Source: Pseudolabrys sp.
GTDB lineage: Bacteria; Pseudomonadota; Alphaproteobacteria; Rhizobiales; Xanthobacteraceae
Direction of reading: 5' to 3'
Assembly: GCA_022843325.1 (NCBI GenBank)
Contig: JALHNV010000016.1
Span: 1-51,851 of the forward strand
Length of the DNA: 51,851 nucleotides
The translations under genes and the position numbers were made by a program. Positions 1 to 8,213 of this stretch are shown in pieces. Within the stretch, counting starts at the first letter, position 1; the number at the start of each line of letters is the position of its first letter. The notes below the pieces were generated by a model. That model had not been told where the DNA came from. It worked only from the letters and a program-made list of their open reading frames with translations, and did no database searches.

Positions 1-459
1 GCCGCGGCGGCTCCCACGGCACCGTCGGCGCCGCAGTCGGCCGCCGTCCCGCTCGCCGGCGTGCCGATCGCTATCGCCGCCAGGGCGCTGGAAGGATCGA
101 ACCGTTTCGAGATCCGTCTCGATCCGGCCGAACTCGGCCGCATCGACGTCCGCCTTGATGTCGATCGCGACGGCAAGGTGACGGCGCGCATGGTCGTCGA
201 GCGTCCCGACACGCTCGACCTGCTGCGCCGCGACGCGCCCAATCTCGAGCGCGCCTTGCAGGACGCCGGCCTGAAGACATCCGGTAACGGCCTGCAATTC
301 TCGCTGCGCGATCAGTCCGCCGATCACCAGCACAATGGCGGTCGGTCCGACCGGGCTCACATGATCGCCACTGACGACGCGACGGGCCCGGCCGAGATCA
401 TACCCGCCGAATACCGCAGGCCATTGGCCCGCGCCGGCGGACTCGATATCCAAGTCTGA
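1..459 (+). CDS. fliK: Flagellar hook-length control protein FliK, C-terminal part
   Basis: The open frame enters from the left edge and ends at TGA 457-459, so only about 152 C-terminal residues are seen. The part from about residue 25 matches the C-terminal Flg_hook domain of FliK: a stretch with RFEIRLDPAELGRIDV followed by VRLDVDRDGKVTARMVVERP, the typical 'L.P.eLG.v.v.l....g.v...' pattern. FliK measures hook length and switches export specificity at FlhB. The segment before it (positions 1-60) is Ala/Pro-rich, as in FliK linkers. flgD follows after 10 nt, the usual fliK-flgD order. The true start lies outside the window. Confidence 0.85.
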   Translation, partial: AAAAPTAPSAPQSAAVPLAGVPIAIAARALEGSNRFEIRLDPAELGRIDVRLDVDRDGKVTARMVVERPDTLDLLRRDAPNLERALQDAGLKTSGNGLQFSLRDQSADHQHNGGRSDRAHMIATDDATGPAEIIPAEYRRPLARAGGLDIQV

Positions 460-469
460 GGATGAAGTC

Positions 470-1153
470 ATGACTGCGATCACATCGACACCGGTCCCGA
501 CCACGGGCGCAAGCGCCGCCAACACCGGCTCGGTCACCAATTCGGCCATGATCGCCGACAACTTCACGACCTTCCTGACGCTGCTGACGACGCAGTTGCA
601 AAACCAGAATCCGCTCGACCCGCTCGACACCAACCAGTTCACGCAGCAACTGGTGCAGTTCGCCCAGGTCGAGCAGCAGATGAAGTCAAATACCCAGCTC
701 GATACGCTGATCTCGATCAACCAGAATGCCCAGTCGACCGCGGCGCTGGCTTACGTCGGCGCCACCGTGGTGGTCGATGGATCGACGACGCAGTTGGAGA
801 ACGGCAGCGCGGCCTGGGACCTGACCGTGCCCTCGCCATCGACGGCGACCATCACGATCTCGGATTCTACCGGCCAGACCGCCTACAGCGGCAGCTTCAC
901 TGTCAATCCGGGCGGTGTGAAATTCACCTGGGACGGCAAGGGCAATGATGGCCGCGTTTGGCCGACCGGCAACTACACCCTGAAAGCCACCGCGCTCGAT
1001 GCCAACAACCAGGTCGTCGCCGTCTCGGCCTCGGTGCAAGCCAAGGTCGACTCGGTCGACCTGACCCAGACGCCGCCGCTGCTGTCGATCGGCGGGCAGA
1101 ACTATCCGGTCAACCAGATCCAGCGCATCGTGCGGCCTGGATATTCCGGCTAG
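470..1153 (+). CDS. flgD: Flagellar hook capping / scaffolding protein FlgD
   Basis: 227 aa, normal for FlgD. The N-terminal signature is clear (NFTTFLTLLTTQLQNQNPLD, then TNQFTQQLVQFAQVEQQ), which is the conserved FlgD N-terminal region. The rest is beta-rich, with the FlgD Ig-like/Tudor region (FTWDGKGNDG, then PTGNYTLKATALD). FlgD caps the growing hook and helps FlgE subunits assemble outside the cell. The ATG at 470 follows GAGGATGAAGTC, a reasonable ribosome binding site, and the gene starts 10 nt after fliK, so the two are very likely co-transcribed. It converges with the histidine kinase gene, with 7 nt between the stops. Confidence 0.95.
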   Translation: MTAITSTPVPTTGASAANTGSVTNSAMIADNFTTFLTLLTTQLQNQNPLDPLDTNQFTQQLVQFAQVEQQMKSNTQLDTLISINQNAQSTAALAYVGATVVVDGSTTQLENGSAAWDLTVPSPSTATITISDSTGQTAYSGSFTVNPGGVKFTWDGKGNDGRVWPTGNYTLKATALDANNQVVAVSASVQAKVDSVDLTQTPPLLSIGGQNYPVNQIQRIVRPGYSG

Positions 1154-1160
1154 CCGCCGT

Positions 1161-3668
1161 TTAACCCAGTCCCCGTCCGGCGCGACCGCGGGTCGCGTCG
1201 ACCGCCTGTTCCAGCGCCGCCAGATCGAATGGCTTGCGCAGGATATCGAAGCGGCCATTCAGTTCCAGGGCGGCCTCGCTGAAACCGCTGGTCAGCAGCA
1301 CCGGCAGGTGGGGAAACCGCTGCCGGCAAATATCCGCCAGCGCCAGACCGTTGATCGCGCCCGGCATGACAATGTCGGAGAACACCAGATCGAACGCCGT
1401 CTCGCTTTCCAGATAGCCAAGGGCCTCGGCCGCATTCTCGGCCCGCACCACGCGATAGCCGAGCTGTTCGAGCAGCGCCGTGGTCACGTCGGCGACCTCG
1501 CGGCTGTCCTCCACCACCAGCACGGTTCCCTGCGCCTGCCCGGCAACCGGCGCCGCCGCCTCTTCCGCTTCCGCCGCCAGTTCGGCGCGCGCGCACGGCA
1601 AATAGATCGTGACCGCGGTACCGAGCCCTTCCTCGCTCGTCACCGCCACCGCGCCGCCCGAGAGATTGGCGAAGCCATGCACCTGAGACAGGCCGAGGCC
1701 GGTACCCTTACCGACAGGCTTGGTGGTGAAGAACGGCTCGAACACCCGGCGCAACACATCCGGTGCCATTCCGATCCCGCTGTCGCTGACCGACAGCGCG
1801 ACGAAGTCGCCGGCCAGGCCGCCGGTGGCCGCCTCTCCATCCAGCACAACATTGCGCGCTGTCAGCGTAATGGTGCCGCCGTCAGGCATGGCGTCGCGCG
1901 CATTGACCGCCAGATTGACCAGCGCCAGCTCGAATTCGCCGAGATCGACCGCGACGCGCCAGACATCGCGGTCGATGTTGCTGACAAAGGCGATATTACC
2001 TTGCAGCGACGGCGCCAACAGCCCGCGCACGGTTTCGATCGCTTTATGCAGGTCCACCACCACCGGCGACAGTTGCTGCCGGCGCGAGAAGGTCAGCAAC
2101 TGCCGGGTCAGTTTCTCGCCGCGGCTGGCGGCGGCGCGGATCGCTTCGACGGCCTGCACATCGCGCGGCTCGCTGAGACGGCGCTGCAGGATCTGCGCGT
2201 AGCCGGACACGATCATCAGCAGGTTGTTGAAGTCGTGGGCAATACCGCCTGTGAGTTGGCCCAGCGCCTCCATCTTCTGCGACTGCGCCAGTTGCTCGCG
2301 GGTCTGCTCGAGGACTTCCTGCGCTTCACGTTGCGCGGTGACGTCGAGACAGACGCCAAGCATGCGCAGCGGCGCGCCCTTGTCGTCGCGGATCACCTCG
2401 CCGATGCTTCGCAGATGACGCACGCTGCCGTCCGGCCGCAGGATGCGTTCGTCATGGCCGAAGTCGCGGCCCGACTCGAGCGCCTTGCCGATGCTGGCCT
2501 GCACGCGGTCGCGGTCCTCCGGATGCAGAAAGTCGACAAAGTGCTCGACCTTCGTCGGCGCGCGGTCGCGCGTGATGCCGTAGATGTCGCAAAGCTGGTC
2601 CGACCAGACGACGTTATTCTCGGGGATTTCCCACGACCAGCTACCGAGATTGGCCAGCCGCTGGGCATCCTTGAGGTGGATATTGGCGTCCGACAGCGCG
2701 GTGCGCTGCTGCACGTGTTGGTCGAGATCGCTGAAGGTGCGCCGCAGATTGTCTTCGGTCATCCGGCGCACCGCGACGTCGGCGCTCAGCGCCAGACTCG
2801 GCACCGTGACGCTGATGATGAACGTGAGCAGCAGCACGAAGGTCTCGTTCTGCGCCAGGCCGGCGAAGGGTCCGGCCTGCGCCACCGTCGCCCAGACGGT
2901 GAAGACAGTCAGGATCAGCGCCACCGTCGCGGTGTCGCGCGGCCCGTGCCGCAGCGCCGCCCACAGCAGCGGCAGGATCGCCAGAAAACCGAGCGGGCTG
3001 GCATATTCGGAGCGCGGCATCAGCGGGCTGAAGGCGATCAGGCCGACCGCCACGGCGCCGCCGAGCGCGATCGCCACCGCCCTCACTTCGCGGGCATCCA
3101 GCGAGGCGCGCGGCGTCGTCGCCCACAGCACAATCACCGGCGTCACCACCAGCGCGCCGGCGGCGTCGCCGAGCCACCAGGTGATCCAGACCGGCCAGAA
3201 ATTGGCCCACGGGGCCAGACCGGCAACACACAATGTCAGCACGCCGACGGTGGCGCTGATGACGGTCGCCGGGCCAAACGCGATCAGGGCGAATTTCGCC
3301 ACCTGCGCCGGCGTCGAGAAGGTGTCCCGCCCGCCGGACCAGCGCATGATCAGCCAGCCGCCGACCACGGCTTCAAGGGTATTGCCGGCGGCGATGAAAG
3401 CCGCCGTGACGGGGGTGGCGGCGGTGGTGACGTTGGCGGCGAAGGCGGCAACCAGGATCGCCGGCCAGACCCGCAGGCCGCCCAGCAGCACCGCCGCCAT
3501 CGCCAAGCCGGTCGCCGGCCAGATCGGGCTGGCACTGGGGTTGATGGACGCGAGCTGCAGGCCGATCCGCGCCAGCAGAAAATACGCAAAGCCGACCGCC
3601 AGCAGGATAATAATGGTAGCGCCTGGGGCGCTTGTGTTGGTGACGGCGGCGAATGGGAACTTTTTCAC
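1161..3668 (-). CDS. MASE1-PAS hybrid sensor histidine kinase with C-terminal receiver
   Basis: A membrane hybrid kinase. The N-terminal third has about eight hydrophobic segments including SPIWPATGLAMAAVLLGG, typical of the MASE1 sensor domain. A PAS fold follows (GSWSWEIPENNVVWSDQLCD ... LHPEDRDRV ... DGSVRHL), then a HisKA-type phosphoacceptor in GGIAHDFNNLL, an HATPase domain (LVNLAVNARDAMPDGG, SDSGIGM, GTGLGLS) and a receiver with phospho-Asp in FSDIVMPG. The ligand and target are unknown. The frame is open to a TTG at 3764. I chose GTG at 3668 because CCGGGGTAGCC precedes it, but the start is uncertain. It is not CckA, which has no MASE1. It is divergent from sciP. Confidence 0.85.
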   Translation of the reverse strand: MKKFPFAAVTNTSAPGATIIILLAVGFAYFLLARIGLQLASINPSASPIWPATGLAMAAVLLGGLRVWPAILVAAFAANVTTAATPVTAAFIAAGNTLEAVVGGWLIMRWSGGRDTFSTPAQVAKFALIAFGPATVISATVGVLTLCVAGLAPWANFWPVWITWWLGDAAGALVVTPVIVLWATTPRASLDAREVRAVAIALGGAVAVGLIAFSPLMPRSEYASPLGFLAILPLLWAALRHGPRDTATVALILTVFTVWATVAQAGPFAGLAQNETFVLLLTFIISVTVPSLALSADVAVRRMTEDNLRRTFSDLDQHVQQRTALSDANIHLKDAQRLANLGSWSWEIPENNVVWSDQLCDIYGITRDRAPTKVEHFVDFLHPEDRDRVQASIGKALESGRDFGHDERILRPDGSVRHLRSIGEVIRDDKGAPLRMLGVCLDVTAQREAQEVLEQTREQLAQSQKMEALGQLTGGIAHDFNNLLMIVSGYAQILQRRLSEPRDVQAVEAIRAAASRGEKLTRQLLTFSRRQQLSPVVVDLHKAIETVRGLLAPSLQGNIAFVSNIDRDVWRVAVDLGEFELALVNLAVNARDAMPDGGTITLTARNVVLDGEAATGGLAGDFVALSVSDSGIGMAPDVLRRVFEPFFTTKPVGKGTGLGLSQVHGFANLSGGAVAVTSEEGLGTAVTIYLPCARAELAAEAEEAAAPVAGQAQGTVLVVEDSREVADVTTALLEQLGYRVVRAENAAEALGYLESETAFDLVFSDIVMPGAINGLALADICRQRFPHLPVLLTSGFSEAALELNGRFDILRKPFDLAALEQAVDATRGRAGRGLG

Positions 3669-3882
3669 GGCTACCCCGGCAGAGCCATTCAGCCCTATAA
3701 TGCGGGCCTGAATAGTATTTGTCAGCGCACTTACCGTCGCTCCGCTACCTTCAACCGTAACCAAAAGGTTAGCAAAAACGCGGCAAACATTTCCCTGTTT
3801 ATGCTGCGTGCTTAGCCAATTTTTAAGCCGCCGCCTGTAGTTTTTCCTGAGTAACTGTCAGTCGAGTGTTGTGAGAGTACCA

Positions 3883-4158
3883 ATGACCGAACCCCACCGC
3901 CCGAGGGTCAAGTATGTCATCGGGCCCGATGGCAGTCCGCTTACCATTGCGGACCTGCCCCCGCCAACGACCAAACGCTGGGTCATCCGCCGCAAGGCCG
4001 AGGTGGTCGCAGCGGTTCGCGGAGGTCTGCTGTCGCTCGAAGAAGCTTGCGCCCGCTACACACTGACGGTTGAGGAATTCCTCTCCTGGCAGTATTCCAT
4101 CGATCAGCACGGCCTTGCCGGCCTGCGCACCACGCGCATTCAGCAATACCGTCAGTAG
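3883..4158 (+). CDS. sciP: CtrA inhibitor SciP (DUF1153 family)
   Basis: 91 aa, the usual SciP size. The sequence is almost diagnostic: PRVKYVIGPDGSPLTIADLP, KRWVIRRKAEVVAAVRGGLL and LSLEEACARYTLTVEEFLSW, the last being the trihelical HTH-like core. In Caulobacter SciP binds CtrA and blocks RNA polymerase recruitment at CtrA promoters in swarmer cells, so it sets the timing of flagellar genes. The frame is open to GTG 3871, but ATG 3883 fits the family N-terminus (MTEPHRPRVKY) and follows GAGAGTACCA. It sits directly before the fliF operon, a likely CtrA target. A strong terminator-like hairpin follows at 4184-4214. Confidence 0.93.
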   Translation: MTEPHRPRVKYVIGPDGSPLTIADLPPPTTKRWVIRRKAEVVAAVRGGLLSLEEACARYTLTVEEFLSWQYSIDQHGLAGLRTTRIQQYRQ

Positions 4159-4183
4159 ATTTTTCCATTATCAAATTCCGAAT

Positions 4184-4214
4184 ATCGCCGGCCGGTTGGC
4201 CGGCGATTTCGTTT
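4184..4214 (+). terminator. Intrinsic terminator after sciP
   Basis: A perfect 10-bp stem, ATCGCCGGCC (4184-4193) with GGCCGGCGAT (4198-4207), and a 4-nt loop GGTT, followed by TTTCGTTT. It lies 25 nt after the sciP stop and before the fliF promoter region, so it separates the two transcription units. Confidence 0.75.
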
Positions 4215-4288
4215 GGGCCGGACAAAGCGAATTCCACCAGTGCTGCGCGTGCATTGCTGCACGCCTTTCATCCTGCATTTCCCGGGCA

Positions 4289-4304
4289 TTAACCAGACGC
4301 TAAC
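4289..4304 (+). promoter_or_regulatory. CtrA box-like site upstream of fliF
   Basis: TTAA at 4289-4292, seven bases, then CTAAC at 4300-4304: one mismatch to the CtrA consensus TTAA-N7-TTAAC. It is 65 bp before the likely fliF start. The flanking sequence through about 4330 is almost identical to that upstream of flhA (12825-12866), so it is probably a shared class II flagellar promoter module. Binding is inferred from the motif only. Confidence 0.65.
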
Positions 4305-4368
4305 CATAAACTGGGCAAATCTTGCCGGGTGAAGCGCATTCACGCGCGCCTTGTGGGACGAATCGCCG

Positions 4369-6102
4369 GTGCAGGGTTTTTTCGATTTTGTGAAGTCGCT
4401 GGGTGCGGCACGGATGGCGGCCATGGCCGCGGTGACGCTGGCCCTGATCGGCTTCTTCTCATTCATCACAATGCAGATGACGACGCCGCAGATGGTGCCG
4501 TTGTTCACCGACCTGTCGGTCGAGGATTCCAGCGCCATCATCAAGGACCTCGAACGCCAGGCGGTCCCCTACCAGATCAAGAGCGATGGCTCGATCGTGA
4601 TGGTGCCGAAGGATCAGGTGGCGCGGATCCGCATGAAGCTGGCCGAAGGCGGCCTGCCCAAGGGCGGCGGCGTCGGCTACGAGATATTCGACAAGTCGGA
4701 TGCGCTCGGCGCCACCAGCTTCATCCAGAACATCAATCACCTGCGCGCACTTGAGGGCGAACTCGCCCGCACCATTCGCGGCATCGATCGCGTGCAGGCG
4801 GCGCGCGTGCATCTGGTGCTGCCGGAGCGGGTGCTGTTTTCGCGGGACAAGGCGGAAGCGACCGCCTCAATCGTGCTGAAGGTGCGCGGTTCGCTGGAGC
4901 CGCAGCAGGTGCGGGCCATCCGCCATCTGGTGGCCACCGCCGTTAACGGCATGAAACCCGAACGGGTCTCGGTGATCGACGAAAGCGGCCGGCTGCTCGC
5001 CGACGGCGCCGCCCGCGACAACGCCGTCAGCGGCGTCGGCGCCGACGAACGCAAAACCGTCTTCGAGAACCGCCTGCGCGACCAGGTCGAGGCCATCGTC
5101 TCGTCGGTCGTCGGACCCGGCCGCGCCCGCGTCCAGCTCACAGCCGATTTCGACCTCAACCGCATCACCCAGACGTCCGACAAATACGATCCCGACGGAC
5201 GCGTGCTGCGCTCGAGCCAGACCCGCGAGGAGCAGTCGAGCAGCGGCGAGACCAAGTCCAACCAGGTCTCGGTCGCCACCGAACTGCCCAGCGGCAACAA
5301 GCCGCCAGAGCCGGTCAATTCCGGCGATCAGAACCGCAAGAGCGAAGAAATCGTCAACTACGAAATCTCGCGCACCACCAAGACCGAAGTGACCGAGGCC
5401 GGCCGCGTCAACCGCATTTCGGCCGCCGTGCTGGTCGACGGCACCTATACCCGCGACGACCGCGGCCAACCGGTCTACACGCCGCGCTCCAAGGAAGACA
5501 TCGACCGCATCGCGGCGCTGGTGCGCTCGGCGATCGGCTTCGATGCCAAGCGCGGCGACCAGGTCGAAGTCGTCAATCTGCGCTTCGCCGAACCCAATGC
5601 CACGCCGATCAACGAGCCGTCGGGCTGGCTGAACATATTGCAGTTCACCAAGCAGGATATCATGCGCGGCGCCGAGATGGGCGTGATGGCGCTGCTCGGG
5701 CTCATCGTGCTGATGCTGGTGGTGCGTCCGCTGGTGCGCCGGATCGTCACTCCGGAAACCGCTCTGCTGGCCGGCGCAGCCGGCGTCGCGGGCGTCGCCG
5801 GCGCGATTGGAGGTGCCGGCTCATCCGGCACCGCGCTGACCTCGACCGCGCCAGGTACAAACTTGACCAGCGCTGGCGGCGGCGCCGGCAGCATCACCAA
5901 TACCAGCGGCGCCAATATCGCCATCGTCGGCGGCAACGAATCCGTCGCCATCTCCAACCGTACCTCCGCCATGATCGATGTCGCGCAGGTGCAAGGTCAG
6001 GTTCACGCTCAGTCAGTGCAGAAGGTGGGCGAACTCGCCCAGAAGAACCCGCATGAAGCCGTCGCCATTATCCGCACCTGGCTCCACGAGGACGCAGCTT
6101 AG
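4369..6102 (+). CDS. fliF: Flagellar MS-ring protein FliF
   Basis: About 577 aa, inner membrane. FliF forms the MS ring on which the rotor, export gate and rod are built. An N-terminal membrane segment (MAAMAAVTLALIGFFSFI) is followed by the YscJ/FliF domain (VPLFTDLSVEDSSAIIKDL, ELARTIRGIDRVQAARVHLV) and the FliF C-terminal domain, then a second membrane segment (MGVMALLGLIVLMLVVRPLV). The tail after it has a long Gly/Ala/Ser-rich stretch and ends with PHEAVAIIRTWLHEDAA, the FliG-binding helix. The frame is open to TTG 4351. GTG 4369 (giving MQGFFDFVKSLGAAR) fits homologous N-termini and follows GGGACGAA. First gene of a five-gene operon. Confidence 0.95.
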   Translation: MQGFFDFVKSLGAARMAAMAAVTLALIGFFSFITMQMTTPQMVPLFTDLSVEDSSAIIKDLERQAVPYQIKSDGSIVMVPKDQVARIRMKLAEGGLPKGGGVGYEIFDKSDALGATSFIQNINHLRALEGELARTIRGIDRVQAARVHLVLPERVLFSRDKAEATASIVLKVRGSLEPQQVRAIRHLVATAVNGMKPERVSVIDESGRLLADGAARDNAVSGVGADERKTVFENRLRDQVEAIVSSVVGPGRARVQLTADFDLNRITQTSDKYDPDGRVLRSSQTREEQSSSGETKSNQVSVATELPSGNKPPEPVNSGDQNRKSEEIVNYEISRTTKTEVTEAGRVNRISAAVLVDGTYTRDDRGQPVYTPRSKEDIDRIAALVRSAIGFDAKRGDQVEVVNLRFAEPNATPINEPSGWLNILQFTKQDIMRGAEMGVMALLGLIVLMLVVRPLVRRIVTPETALLAGAAGVAGVAGAIGGAGSSGTALTSTAPGTNLTSAGGGAGSITNTSGANIAIVGGNESVAISNRTSAMIDVAQVQGQVHAQSVQKVGELAQKNPHEAVAIIRTWLHEDAA

Positions 6103-6105
6103 GCC

Positions 6106-7200
6106 ATGCCAGCAGCAGCGAAGAGCAAAACTGACGCCGTGCGCGAAGATATCGGCGGTCTAATGGCAGAACTTGCAAGCCGTCCGCAGGTCCAGGTCGG
6201 CCGCCGCAAGCTGACCGGCCCCGAGCGGGCCGCGGTGCTGATGCTGGCGCTGGGCGAGCAATACGGCGGCAGCATCTTTGGCCTGCTCGACGACGACGAA
6301 CTGCGCGAAATTTCCATTGTCATGTCGTCGCTCGGTACCATCGAGGCCGACGCCGTCGAGCAACTGCTGCTCGAATTCGTGTCGCGCATGTCGGCCTCCG
6401 GCGCGCTGATCGGCAACTACGAGGCCACGGAGCGGCTGCTGCAGCAATACCTGCCGGGCGAGCGCGTGCACGGCATCATGGACGACATCCGCGGCCCGGC
6501 CGGCCGCAACATGTGGGAAAAGCTCGCCAACGTGCAGGAAGCCGTGCTGGCGAATTACCTCAAGAACGAATATCCGCAGACGGTGGCCGTCGTGCTGTCG
6601 AAGCTGAGCCCCGAACACGCCGCCCGCGTGTTGTCGATCCTGCCGGAGGACTTTTCGCTCGACGTCGTCAGCCGCATGCTGAAGATGGAAGCAATCCAGA
6701 AGGAAGTGATCGAGCGCGTCGAAGAGACGCTGCGCACCGAATTCATGTCCAATCTGTCGCAGACCCGCCGCCGCGACGCTCACGAGGTGATGGCGGAAAT
6801 CTTCAACAATTTCGACCGCCAGACCGAAACGCGCTTCCTCGCCGCGCTGGAAGAGGAAAATCGCGACGCTGCCGAGCGCATCAAGGCGCTGATGTTCACC
6901 TTCGACGACCTGATCAAGCTCGACACCGGTTCGGCGCAGACGCTGATGCGCAACATCGACAGGGACAAGCTGGCGATCGCGCTCAAGGGCGCCAACGAAA
7001 CCGTGCGCCAGTTCTTCTTCAACAACATGTCGACGCGCGGCGCCAAGATGCTGGTCGACGAAATGCTGGCCATGGGCCCGGTGCGGCTGCGCGACGCCGA
7101 CGAGGCGCAGACGCTGCTCGTGAACAAGGCCAAGGAGCTCGCCGAAAAAGGCGAGATCCTGATCTCCAAGAGCCGCGGCGAAGACGAACTCATTTTTTGA
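6106..7200 (+). CDS. fliG: Flagellar motor switch protein FliG
   Basis: 364 aa, slightly longer than the usual 330-350. The N-terminal domain contains [20 protein letters not shown]. The middle domain has the EHPQ-like [15 protein letters not shown] region (seen as [20 protein letters not shown]) and [16 protein letters not shown]. The C-terminal torque domain has [10 protein letters not shown] and [20 protein letters not shown], with the conserved charged residues. FliG joins FliF to the FliM/FliN C-ring and transmits torque from the stators. It starts 3 nt after fliF and ends 7 nt before the fliH-like gene, so it is co-transcribed. Confidence 0.95.
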   Translation: MPAAAKSKTDAVREDIGGLMAELASRPQVQVGRRKLTGPERAAVLMLALGEQYGGSIFGLLDDDELREISIVMSSLGTIEADAVEQLLLEFVSRMSASGALIGNYEATERLLQQYLPGERVHGIMDDIRGPAGRNMWEKLANVQEAVLANYLKNEYPQTVAVVLSKLSPEHAARVLSILPEDFSLDVVSRMLKMEAIQKEVIERVEETLRTEFMSNLSQTRRRDAHEVMAEIFNNFDRQTETRFLAALEEENRDAAERIKALMFTFDDLIKLDTGSAQTLMRNIDRDKLAIALKGANETVRQFFFNNMSTRGAKMLVDEMLAMGPVRLRDADEAQTLLVNKAKELAEKGEILISKSRGEDELIF

Positions 7201-7207
7201 GACACCG

Positions 7208-7831
7208 ATGAAGGCGACGTCTGCGAAATACATGTTCGACGAGGACTTCGCCACCGGCGAGCGTCCGACCATCACCGTGGTCGAAGCCGAACGCCGGCGC
7301 GCCGACGCCGAATCGCTGGCCTATCGCAACGGCTTTGCTGCCGGCCTGGCGCAGGCGCAGGGCGATACGGCGCAGCTTGCCGCCGATGCGCTGGCCCGGC
7401 TCGCCGATGGTCTGGCCGGGATTGACCGGGCGCTCAAGGGCATCGAAGCGCGGCTTGAAGCCGAGGCGGTCGAGGTCGCTGTTGCGGTCGCCGGCAAACT
7501 CGCGCCGCAATTGATCGCGCGCGAGCCTTTCGCCGAGATTTCAGCGCTGGCCACCGACTGCTTCCACCACCTCGTGAAGACGCCGCATGTGGTGGTACAC
7601 GTCGGCAGCGCCATTCACACCGAGGCCAAGGCAAAGCTCGAGGCCATCGCACAGGGGCGCGGCTTCGAGGGCCGGTTGGTGGTGCTCATCGACGACACAA
7701 TGGCGCCCGGCGACTGCCGGGTCGAATGGGCAGACGGCGGCCTCAAGCGCGATGAAGCAGCCACTCTCACCGTCATCAATGACATGGTCGGCCGCTACGT
7801 CGCGGCGCGGCATCCCGACCCGATCGATTAG
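7208..7831 (+). CDS. fliH: FliH/FlbE-like flagellar assembly protein
   Basis: 207 aa, cytoplasmic. The N-terminus carries MFDEDFATG and an Ala/Glu-rich helical stretch (AEAESLAYRNGFAAGLAQAQ-like, residues about 30-75), then a region resembling the FliH/YscL C-terminal domain ending in MAPGDCRVEWADGGLKRD, which is the conserved 'pGdcriEW.dGg..R' pattern of alphaproteobacterial FliH/FlbE. FliH holds the FliI ATPase and docks it at the C-ring through FliN. Position between fliG and fliN is that of flbE in Caulobacter. The name is inferred mainly from context plus the C-terminal motif. Confidence 0.8.
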   Translation: MKATSAKYMFDEDFATGERPTITVVEAERRRADAESLAYRNGFAAGLAQAQGDTAQLAADALARLADGLAGIDRALKGIEARLEAEAVEVAVAVAGKLAPQLIAREPFAEISALATDCFHHLVKTPHVVVHVGSAIHTEAKAKLEAIAQGRGFEGRLVVLIDDTMAPGDCRVEWADGGLKRDEAATLTVINDMVGRYVAARHPDPID

Positions 7832-7851
7832 GACTTCAGGAGACCGATGCG

Positions 7852-8211
7852 ATGAGTGACGAAAGCAAAGTGCCGCTCCCCGACCTCGAAGGCGGTTCGG
7901 GAATACCGGCGGTCGACGATGCCGGCATGCTGCCGCCGTCCGATACAGAATCGGTCAACCGCGGCGCCGCCGATCTGGAAGCCGTCTTCGACGTGCCGGT
8001 GCAAGTTTCGGCGGTGCTCGGCCGCGCCCGCATGGCGGTGGGCGAGCTGCTCAAGCTCGGACCCGGCGCCGTGCTCGAACTCGACCGCAAGGTCGGCGAG
8101 GCGATCGACATCTACGTCAACAACCGCCTCGTCGCCCGCGGCGAAGTGGTGCTGGTCGAAGAGAAGCTTGGCGTGACCATGACGGAAATCATCAAGGCGG
8201 ACAGGAATTAA
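7852..8211 (+). CDS. fliN: Flagellar motor switch protein FliN
   Basis: 119 aa, normal length for FliN. An acidic, variable N-terminal 40 residues precedes the SpoA domain: FDVPVQVSAVLGRARMAVGE, LLKLGPGAVLELDRKVGEAI and DIYVNNRLVARGEVVLVEEK, which are the FliN signatures. FliN forms the bottom of the C-ring and binds FliH for export delivery. The ATG at 7852 follows TCAGGAGACCGATGCG. It ends 2 nt before flbD, so translation of the two genes is probably coupled. Confidence 0.95.
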   Translation: MSDESKVPLPDLEGGSGIPAVDDAGMLPPSDTESVNRGAADLEAVFDVPVQVSAVLGRARMAVGELLKLGPGAVLELDRKVGEAIDIYVNNRLVARGEVVLVEEKLGVTMTEIIKADRN

Positions 8212-8213
8212 AC

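Noticed and set aside
1308..3815. 835-residue open frame on the plus strand opposite the MASE1 kinase gene
   Set aside because: It is Arg/His/Gln-rich, lacks any domain, and mirrors the kinase gene codon by codon. Long antisense frames are expected in GC-rich DNA.
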